Assembly (NCBI GenBank): GCA_005883115.1
Contig: VAZQ01000236.1
Span: 1-5,378, forward strand
DNA from: Alphaproteobacteria bacterium
GTDB taxonomy: Bacteria; Pseudomonadota; Alphaproteobacteria; Rhizobiales; Xanthobacteraceae
Reading direction: 5' to 3'
DNA: 5,378 bases
How positions within the stretch are numbered: position 1 is the stretch's first letter; each line of letters begins with the position of its first letter. The notes beneath the pieces are model-generated. The model was not told the origin of the DNA. It ran no database searches and saw only the letters and a list, made by a program, of their open reading frames with translations. This document shows, piece after piece, positions 1 to 4,986 of this stretch. The translations under genes were made by a program, and so were the position numbers.

Positions 1-2
1 TA

Positions 3-836
3 TCACCGTGAGGCGTTGGAGTGTGGCACTCCTTCGGCAGCCTTCGCCTCGTTCCAGAGCGCGTCCATTTCCTCGAGCGTTGCCGCTTGCAGGGTCTTCC
101 CGCGGTCCGCAAGCGCCCGTTCAATCATAGCGAAGCGGCGCTCGAACTTACGATTTGTAGCACGCAGCATCGCTTCGGGATCGACGTCGAGATGACGAGC
201 TAGATTGACCACCGCGAACAGCAGGTCGCCGACCTCGGCGGCTGCGGTCGCGCGATTGCCCGCGGCGAGGTCGCGCTCGATTTCGTCGGCCTCCTCGCGG
301 ATCTTGGCCAGTACCGCGAGCGGGTCGTTCCAATCGAACCCGACCTTGCCGGCTTTGGCCTGTAATTTGAGCGCACGGGTGAGGGCAGGGAGCGCGGTTG
401 GAACGCCGGCGAGCGCAGTCGCGGTAGCGTTGCCACTCGATTTTGTGGCCTTCTGCGCCCGTTCCGCGGTCTTGATACGCTCCCATATCCCTTCAACTGC
501 CTTCGGCGTGACACCGCGGGTCTCGCCGAACACGTGTGGGTGACGCCGCACCAGCTTTGCGGTGAGGCTTTCGACCACATCAGCAAAGTCGAACGCGCCT
601 TGCTCCTGCGCCATCCGGGCATGGAAAACGACCTGGAGCAGGAGATCGCCCAGTTCCTCACGCAGGTCGTCGAGGTCACCGCGTGCGATAGCGTCGGCGA
701 CTTCGTAAGCCTCCTCGATGGTATAGGGGGCGATGGTCTCGAATGTCTGTTCCAGGTCCCACGGGCACCCGGTGCCCGGCGTGCGCAGCGCCGCCATTAT
801 TTCGAGCAGCCGCGTAATGTCGCGCGAAGGAGTCAT
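3..836 (-). CDS. mazG: MazG, nucleoside triphosphate pyrophosphohydrolase (complete, 277 aa)
   Basis: MazG enzymes hydrolyse (d)NTPs to the monophosphate and pyrophosphate in the cytoplasm, cleaning the nucleotide pool and, in E. coli, affecting ppGpp signalling. Two tandem MazG helical domains are visible. The N-terminal one has the metal-binding pattern E41-E42-x-x-E45 followed by E61-L-G-D64; the C-terminal one has E181-E182-x-x-E185 followed by E201-V-G-D204. The family signature GCPWD is at 23-27 and RRHPHVFG at 97-104. The length is normal for full-length two-domain MazG. I chose the ATG at 836 because the protein then begins MTPSRDI just before the conserved LLEIMAALR segment. An in-frame TTG 14 codons upstream adds residues I do not recognise as family-like. 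The Shine-Dalgarno match is weak (upstream ACCTTGGCGATCTCGTC). It lies 129 bases after dps and could share its transcript or have its own promoter. The TGA stop is at 3-5, so downstream context is missing. Family identity is very secure; substrate preference is not visible. Confidence 0.96.
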   Translation of the reverse strand: MTPSRDITRLLEIMAALRTPGTGCPWDLEQTFETIAPYTIEEAYEVADAIARGDLDDLREELGDLLLQVVFHARMAQEQGAFDFADVVESLTAKLVRRHPHVFGETRGVTPKAVEGIWERIKTAERAQKATKSSGNATATALAGVPTALPALTRALKLQAKAGKVGFDWNDPLAVLAKIREEADEIERDLAAGNRATAAAEVGDLLFAVVNLARHLDVDPEAMLRATNRKFERRFAMIERALADRGKTLQAATLEEMDALWNEAKAAEGVPHSNASR

Positions 837-898
837 GACGAGATCGCCAAGGTAAGATAACGGTTGCGGACCATACAATGCTTGCTGCCGCCCGTCCG

Positions 899-927
899 CG
901 GTCTGCTTCGTCGGTTCTTGCAGACCG
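899..927 (-). other. Perfect 8-bp stem-loop between dps and mazG
   Basis: CGGTCTGC at 899-906 is exactly complementary to GCAGACCG at 920-927, with a 13-base loop at 907-919. It lies in the dps-mazG gap, about 40 bases after the dps stop. No T tract follows on the minus strand (the next bases are GC-rich), so it is not a canonical intrinsic terminator. It could act as an mRNA 3'-end stabiliser, a pause or Rho-assisted end for the dps message, or have no role. The symmetry is seen directly; the function is inferred. Confidence 0.4.
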
Positions 928-965
928 GGAGGCGGCGGCTGACGAGCGTATTGCGGCTTCGGCCC

Positions 966-1499
966 TTAGTGACCGGACCGCTCGGCCTGGCGGCTCGCCT
1001 CGAACAAGAACCAGCAGCGCTTTTCGGCCTCATCGATGAACACCTCGAGGAAGCTTGCGGTCGCCACGTCTTCGTGCTTGTCGGCGAGCTCGTGCGCGGC
1101 GCGCATGTGCTGGACTTGCGCCTTATTGTCGTTCATCAGCTCGAGCAGCATGTCGATCGCAGCCACGTAGCTCTTATCGTTATCCTTGATCCTTTGCAGC
1201 TTGCCGATGTGGCCTATCGACCGGATCGTGGTGCCCCCGATCCTGCGCACCCGTTCGGCCAGAATGTCTATGCTGTTTTCCAACTGGCCGGCCTGCTCAT
1301 CGAGCAGAAGGTGGTAGTCGCGGAAATGCGGTCCGCTCACGTGCCAATGGAAGTTCTTAGTCTTCAGATAAAGAGCAAAGGTATCGGCAAGCAGCGCATT
1401 GAGCGCGGCCGATATCTGGCGAACCGCTTCTGGCGAAAGGTCGGTTGGCGTATCGAGCCGAGCGATGCCCGGTTCGAGTTTTCTCACTTTGCTGGTCAC
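966..1499 (-). CDS. dps: Dps-family mini-ferritin (DNA-binding protein from starved cells), 177 aa
   Basis: Dps forms a 12-subunit shell that oxidises Fe(II), preferably with H2O2, and stores the iron; many members also coat DNA in starvation or oxidative stress. With the GTG start at 1499, the intersubunit ferroxidase residues are all present as H51, H63, D67, D78 and E82, which by my alignment match the E. coli Dps numbering. They sit in the signatures KNFHWHVSG (48-56) and DILAERVRRIGG (78-89). A second conserved region, FIDEAEKRCWFL, is at 154-165. The N-terminal tail carries K4, R6 and K7 and could contact DNA, though it is less lysine-rich than in E. coli. I prefer GTG because GAGG lies 7 bases upstream and the length then fits the family; an in-frame ATG at 1583 would give 205 aa with an atypical extension. 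The gene follows an AT-rich gap after the MBL hydrolase gene and precedes mazG. Stress or iron regulation is likely from the family but not proven here. Confidence 0.95.
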   Translation of the reverse strand: MTSKVRKLEPGIARLDTPTDLSPEAVRQISAALNALLADTFALYLKTKNFHWHVSGPHFRDYHLLLDEQAGQLENSIDILAERVRRIGGTTIRSIGHIGKLQRIKDNDKSYVAAIDMLLELMNDNKAQVQHMRAAHELADKHEDVATASFLEVFIDEAEKRCWFLFEASRQAERSGH

Positions 1500-1588
1500 G
1501 GGCCTACCTCGCGTTCGGGGAGGGACGTGAATACTAAAGCGCCAGCAGTCAAACCGCCCGTGATATTCAAAGGACCCAGACATTCCAT
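1496..1588 (-). CDS. Possible 30-codon leader ORF overlapping the dps start
   Basis: On the minus strand an ATG at 1588 opens a frame of 30 codons (beginning MECLGPLNITGGL, ending REVGP). Its TGA stop overlaps the dps GTG in the four bases GTGA, an arrangement typical of translational coupling. The peptide matches no family I know, has no obvious signal or motif, and has only a weak TGGA just ahead of its ATG. It runs one base out of register with the in-frame 205-aa alternative for dps. It may be a leader ORF that couples to or gates dps translation, or simply chance. Confidence 0.18.
   Translation of the reverse strand: MECLGPLNITGGLTAGALVFTSLPEREVGP
1500..1510 (-). promoter_or_regulatory. 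Shine-Dalgarno that supports the dps GTG start
   Basis: On the minus strand the bases before the GTG read GAGGTAGGCCC. GAGG (1507-1510) is a good anti-16S match and stands 7 bases from the start codon. This is a better-placed site than anything upstream of the alternative ATG at 1583, where only a short TGGA precedes the start. It decides the start choice for dps. Confidence 0.65.
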
Positions 1589-1692
1589 TCCAGTAATTCG
1601 CATAAGAAATATTATGGAATATTTTTTTGCTAGAAGATCAGCCCGTAAGAAATTGAAAAACAATAGAATTCACTCATGGACCCGCATTCCGT
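1584..1692 (-). promoter_or_regulatory. AT-rich intergenic region, candidate dps promoter
   Basis: This 109-base gap follows the stop of the MBL hydrolase gene. Bases 1601-1680 are about 29% GC by hand count, far below the surrounding coding DNA. The best minus-strand -10 candidate is CATAAT at 1611-1616 (5 of 6 bases of TATAAT). No good -35 lies 16-18 bases upstream, which would suit an activator-dependent or alternative-sigma promoter. The 6-base inverted repeat ATTCCA (1587-1592) / TGGAAT (1615-1620) brackets the expected transcription start and overlaps the -10 candidate. A start near 1604 would give a leader of about 105 bases to the GTG. No convincing terminator for the upstream operon is seen here: only a 4-bp ATTG/CAAT stem around five Ts near 1652-1664. 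I could not assign an OxyR, Fur or Irr box with confidence. Confidence 0.45.
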
Positions 1693-2505
1693 TCACGCGA
1701 GCGCCGCCTCCGGCATAACTAGCTTGAGCCCGTCGAAGGCTGGCTCCACGTGGGGCGGCAGCTTGGTGCGCAGTTCTGCATAATCGAGGTCGGCATGCAG
1801 ATTAGTCAGGATGGCATGGCCAGGCTTGATCCGCGCGATCCAGGCGAGCGCATCCTCGACGCTGAAATGGCTCGGGTGCGGCCGGTAGCGCAACGCATCC
1901 ACGATCCAGACCTCGATCCCGGCAAGCGCCCCGACGGTAGCCTCCGGCAGCCCGCTGAGGTCGCAGGAATACGCAAGCCGCCCGAAACGGAAGCCTAAGG
2001 AGCAAATATCCCCATGCTCCTGGAGGACCGGTAGCGCCGTGATAGGCCCGCCCTCGCCATCCACGGTGACGCACAGGCCCGCCTGCAACCGGTGTTCCGT
2101 CACGATCGGCGGGTATTCACTGCCGGCAGGCGCCTCGAAGCAATAGCCGAACCGGGCGCGCACCGCCTTCGACGTTGGCTCGTCCAAATAGACGTCGACC
2201 CGGCGGCGGCGGTGGATGAAAAGCCCTCGCAGGTCGTCGATGCCGTGGGTGTGGTCGGCGTGCTCGTGGGTGAAGAGCACCGCGTCGAGCCAATTCACGT
2301 CCGCGTCGAGGAGTTGCTCGCGCAAATCCGGCGAGGTGTCGACCAGCACTCGGGTGACGCCTGCCCCATTGCGCCGTTCAACCAAGAGCGACGTACGTCG
2401 GCGGCGGTTCCTGGGATTATTCGGATCACAGGCGCCCCAGCCGAGTGCGGGCCGCGGAACACCGCCTGAGGAGCCGGACCCGAGAATCGTGAAACTCGCC
2501 GCCAT
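1693..2505 (-). CDS. Metallo-beta-lactamase-fold hydrolase, PhnP-like group, 270 aa
   Basis: This is an MBL-fold phosphodiesterase-type hydrolase of the group that includes PhnP. The glycine-rich start LGSGSSGGVPRP is at 8-19. The metal motif H80-E-H82-A-D84-H85 is intact, and further likely ligands are H164 (QEHGD), D182 (SCDLS) and H237 (NLHAD), enough for a two-metal site. E. coli PhnP also holds a structural zinc through a closely spaced cysteine trio near its N-terminus; here that segment has only C26, so the structural site appears absent. No phn genes are nearby, and the true substrate is unknown. The ATG at 2505 starts 11 bases after the tatD stop and gives the expected MAASFTILG opening. 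An in-frame TTG at 2520 overlaps the tatD stop (TTGA) and would add five residues. It is surely co-transcribed with metG and tatD; the same gene often follows tatD in alphaproteobacteria (recall, not checked). Confidence 0.92.
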   Translation of the reverse strand: MAASFTILGSGSSGGVPRPALGWGACDPNNPRNRRRRTSLLVERRNGAGVTRVLVDTSPDLREQLLDADVNWLDAVLFTHEHADHTHGIDDLRGLFIHRRRRVDVYLDEPTSKAVRARFGYCFEAPAGSEYPPIVTEHRLQAGLCVTVDGEGGPITALPVLQEHGDICSLGFRFGRLAYSCDLSGLPEATVGALAGIEVWIVDALRYRPHPSHFSVEDALAWIARIKPGHAILTNLHADLDYAELRTKLPPHVEPAFDGLKLVMPEAALA

Positions 2506-2516
2506 GTCGCATGCGC

Positions 2517-3323
2517 TCAAGATCGCTGCTGGTCCGTGCCGGCCGTTTGCGGCGGCACTTTTCGGAACAGGCGAAAAAAGTTCTCGCTCGTCTGCCGAGC
2601 AATCGCGTCCAGCGATACGTCGCGCGCTTCAGCCATAACCTTTGCCGTCTCAACAACATAGGCCGGCTCATTGCGCTTTCCACGATACCGGCCGGGAGCC
2701 AAATAGGGGGCATCGGTCTCGAGCAAGATGCGCTCCGCCGGAAGGCTTTGCGCAATCGCGCGAAGCTCATTCGATTTTTTGAAGGTCACGATCCCAGTGA
2801 AAGATACGAAGAGACCGAGCGCGATCGCCCGCCGCGCGAGATCGCGGCCGCCCGTGAAGCAGTGCAGCACGGCAGGGAAAGCGCCCCTCCCCGTTTCCTC
2901 CTCCAATATGCGTGCCATATCCTCGTCCGCCTCGCGCGAGTGGATGACGAGAGGCAGACCGGTCGCCCGCGCTGCCGCTATATGGTTGCGCAAACCTTGT
3001 TCCTGCGCCGCGCGCGGGCTGCGTTGATAGTGATAGTCGAGACCGGCCTCGCCGATTGCCACCACCTTGGGATGATGGGTTCGGTCGATCAGCGCTTCGA
3101 CCGTGATGTCGCGCTCGTCATGCGCATAATGCGGATGCGTGCCAACCGAGCAATATACATCGGCAAAACCTTCGGCGATGCCGAGCACGTCGGCGTGGCG
3201 CTTCACGCGTGTCGAGATAGTAACGATGCGCGCAATGTCGGCCGCCCGGGCGCGCGAAACCACGGCATCGAGTTCCCCGGCAAAATCGGGAAAGTCGAGA
3301 TGACAGTGGCTGTCGATCAGCAT
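2517..3323 (-). CDS. tatD: TatD-family metal-dependent deoxyribonuclease, 268 aa
   Basis: TatD proteins are TIM-barrel, metal-dependent nucleases of the amidohydrolase superfamily. E. coli TatD is a 3'-5' exonuclease linked to repair of peroxide-damaged DNA; the paralogue YcfH is closely similar, so the symbol is family level. The motifs are complete: H6-x-H8 in the opening MLIDSHCHLD, GTHPH at 61-65, the metal-bridging E92 in GEAGLDYHY, H128 in IHSRE, H154 in LHCFTG and D204 in LETDAPYLAP. The length is typical for the family. The ATG shares one base with the metG stop (TGATG), which indicates translational coupling and explains the lack of a strong ribosome site. Despite the historical name, it is not part of protein export. 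The next gene starts 11 bases after its stop. Family call is very secure; in-vivo substrate is not shown. Confidence 0.95.
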   Translation of the reverse strand: MLIDSHCHLDFPDFAGELDAVVSRARAADIARIVTISTRVKRHADVLGIAEGFADVYCSVGTHPHYAHDERDITVEALIDRTHHPKVVAIGEAGLDYHYQRSPRAAQEQGLRNHIAAARATGLPLVIHSREADEDMARILEEETGRGAFPAVLHCFTGGRDLARRAIALGLFVSFTGIVTFKKSNELRAIAQSLPAERILLETDAPYLAPGRYRGKRNEPAYVVETAKVMAEARDVSLDAIARQTSENFFRLFRKVPPQTAGTDQQRS

Positions 3324-4885
3324 CAGCTCTGTGCGCTACTTTCGCTGTCGACATAGCGGGGAAAGACCGCGGTGGGCGCCGGCAGCGCCGTCCCGGCGGC
3401 GATGCGGCTCGTGCCGCCGAGCGCCTGGAAGGCCCGCTCGCCGGCAGGGATCGCGAGCAAGTCGAGCAGTTTGGCGGCAGCACTAGGAACGAACGGCTGG
3501 GCGAGGATCGCTACTTGGCGGATCACCTCGGCGGTCACATAGAGCACGGTCCCTTGGCGTGTCGGATCCGTCTTGGCCAGCGCCCACGGGGCCTCGCCGG
3601 CGAAATACCGGTTGGCCTCGGCGACCACCGCCCAGACTGCGTTGAGCACCTGATGCAACTGCTGCGTCTGCATCGCCTCGCGCGCCAGTTTGATCATGCC
3701 GTCGGCGACGGCAAGCATTGCCGCGTCGGCGCTGGAGAATGCGCCCGGTTTCGGCAGCACGCCGCCAAGTTGGCGCCCGATCATTGTGAGAGAGCGTTGC
3801 GCCAGATTTCCGAGGTCATTGGCCAAATCGGCATTGATCCGGTTGGCAATTGCTTCGAGGCTGTAATTGCCGTCCTGCCCGAAGGGGACTTCGCGTAGGA
3901 AGAAATAGCGAACCTGATCGACACCATAAGCGTCCGCCAGCGCAAACGGATCGATCACGTTGCCGACGGACTTCGACATTTTTTCTCCTCGGTTGAACAG
4001 AAATCCGTGCGAGAAGATGCGGCGCGGGATCTCGATGCCCGCCGAGATCAGGAACGCGGGCCAATAGACAGCGTGAAAGCGCACGATGTCCTTGCCGATC
4101 ACATGCAGGTCCGCCGGCCAGTAGCGGCGAAATTTTGGGCTGTCTACATCGGGGTAGCCAACCGCCGTGATGTAGTTCGTGAGCGCGTCGACCCACACGT
4201 ACATGACGTGCTTCGAATTACCCGGCACCTTGACTCCCCAATCGAAGGTGGTGCGCGAGATCGAGAGATCCTGCAGGCCGCCCTTAACAAAGGCGATAAC
4301 CTCGTTGAAGCGCTCCCTCGGCAGCACAAAGTCGGGATGCCGATCGTAGAGATCGAGCAGCTTCTGCTGGTAAGCGGAAAGCCTGAAGAAATAGCTCTCC
4401 TCTTCGACCCATTCGACCGGCGTGCCTTGCGGCCCAACGCGTTCGCCTCGCCCATCGAGCCTAGTCTCGTCCTCGTCGTAATATGCTTCATCTCGAACCG
4501 AGTACCAGCCCGAATACTTGTCGAGGTAAATGTCGCCCGCCGCTTCCATTCGCTGCCAAATGCCGACTGACGCCCGGTGATGGCGCCCCTCAGTGGTGCG
4601 GATGAATGCGTCGTTCGAGCAATTGAATCGCTCGACCATGGCCTTGAAGCGCGGAACATTACGTTCGACGAGTTGCTGTGGGGTAAGCTTCTCCTTCGCC
4701 GCGGTCTGCAACATTTTAATGCCGTGCTCGTCGGTGCCAGTGAGGAAGAGCACCTCGTAACCATCGAGCCGCATGAAACGGGCGATCGCATCGGTTGCGA
4801 TCGCCTCGTATGCGTGGCCGATGTGCGGCGGGCCATTCGGGTAGGCGATGGCGGTAGTGATATAATAGCGGGGCTTTTCGGTCAT
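3323..4885 (-). CDS. metG: Methionyl-tRNA synthetase, short zinc-free type, 520 aa
   Basis: The class I enzyme charges tRNA(Met) with methionine in the cytoplasm, using ATP. The ATP-binding signatures are exact: HIGH at 21-24 (after AYPNGPP) and KMSKS at 302-306 (in GEKMSKSVGN). The core motif YVWVDALTNY is at 229-238 and HVIGKDI at 261-267. The alpha-helical anticodon-binding domain follows from about residue 350 (NADLANDLGNLAQR at 351-364). The connective peptide has no zinc-knuckle cysteines; C89 is the only cysteine in the protein. The protein ends after the anticodon domain, without the C-terminal tRNA-binding domain of E. coli MetRS. Both traits fit the roughly 510-520 aa form common in alphaproteobacteria. 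The ATG at 4885 begins MTEKPRYYITTAIAYPNG, as expected; upstream only a weak GGA match is seen. It is first of a coupled trio with tatD and the MBL hydrolase, and follows a terminator-like hairpin after holB. Confidence 0.98.
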   Translation of the reverse strand: MTEKPRYYITTAIAYPNGPPHIGHAYEAIATDAIARFMRLDGYEVLFLTGTDEHGIKMLQTAAKEKLTPQQLVERNVPRFKAMVERFNCSNDAFIRTTEGRHHRASVGIWQRMEAAGDIYLDKYSGWYSVRDEAYYDEDETRLDGRGERVGPQGTPVEWVEEESYFFRLSAYQQKLLDLYDRHPDFVLPRERFNEVIAFVKGGLQDLSISRTTFDWGVKVPGNSKHVMYVWVDALTNYITAVGYPDVDSPKFRRYWPADLHVIGKDIVRFHAVYWPAFLISAGIEIPRRIFSHGFLFNRGEKMSKSVGNVIDPFALADAYGVDQVRYFFLREVPFGQDGNYSLEAIANRINADLANDLGNLAQRSLTMIGRQLGGVLPKPGAFSSADAAMLAVADGMIKLAREAMQTQQLHQVLNAVWAVVAEANRYFAGEAPWALAKTDPTRQGTVLYVTAEVIRQVAILAQPFVPSAAAKLLDLLAIPAGERAFQALGGTSRIAAGTALPAPTAVFPRYVDSESSAQS

Positions 4886-4905
4886 CGGTCGGTTCCGTCG
4901 GGCGC

Positions 4906-4923
4906 TTTCGGAAATGACCGAAA
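4906..4923 (-). other. Small hairpin in the metG leader sharing the terminator T tract
   Basis: TTTCGG at 4906-4911 pairs exactly with CCGAAA at 4918-4923 around a 6-base loop, 20 bases upstream of the metG ATG. On the minus strand its first arm (TTTCGG) uses three of the four Ts that follow the larger GC-rich stem. If formed in RNA it would compete for the T tract, which makes an attenuation arrangement conceivable. The pairing is seen directly; the role is inferred. Confidence 0.35.
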
Positions 4924-4964
4924 AGGCCGGGACACCGGGGTCCCCGCAGGGCCCCGACCCGGCC
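4921..4964 (-). terminator. Terminator-like GC-rich stem-loop plus TTTT after holB
   Basis: On the minus strand the holB stop is followed within about 25 bases by an imperfect stem-loop. The outer stem is 7 bp (GGCCGGG at 4925-4931 with CCCGGCC at 4958-4964). The inner stem is 5 bp (CGGGG at 4936-4940 with CCCCG at 4952-4956), with an asymmetric internal loop and an 11-base terminal loop. TTTT (plus-strand AAAA at 4921-4924) follows the 3' arm directly. This is the shape of an intrinsic terminator, though the T tract is short. An alternative 5-bp pairing, GGGAC (4929-4933) with GTCCC (4940-4944), would break the outer stem. It would end the upstream holB transcript or act as a leaky attenuator before metG. 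Confidence 0.55.
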
Positions 4965-4986
4965 GTGACGCTTTATCGCTTAGGTA

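Noticed and set aside
837..878. TTG start giving a 291-residue MazG
   Set aside because: The extra 14 residues (opening MYGPQPLSYLG) look like translated intergenic DNA, and the ATG at 836 gives the family-like MTPSRDI opening.
864..1718. Long plus-strand open frame of 284 codons opposite dps
   Set aside because: It is antisense to a gene with a full set of catalytic residues, shows no recognisable domain, and is a typical GC-rich shadow frame.
2506..2520. TTG start of the MBL hydrolase overlapping the tatD stop as TTGA
   Set aside because: The overlap is attractive, but the ATG at 2505 gives the expected N-terminus directly before the glycine-rich motif, and TTG is a rare start.
2511..3356. 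Plus-strand open frame of 281 codons opposite tatD
   Set aside because: It is antisense to a complete TatD, arginine-rich and without motifs. The other plus-strand frames in the window are rejected for the same reason.
4781..4805. Perfect 9-bp inverted repeat, GGCGATCGC and GCGATCGCC, inside metG
   Set aside because: It encodes the repeated Ala-Ile-Ala of AIATDAIA (residues 27-34). GCGATCGC is self-complementary, so a direct coding repeat automatically looks inverted.
4886..4986. T-box, SAM or other methionine riboswitch ahead of metG
   Set aside because: The gap is too short for a T-box with specifier loop, and no conserved SAM aptamer core could be recognised.
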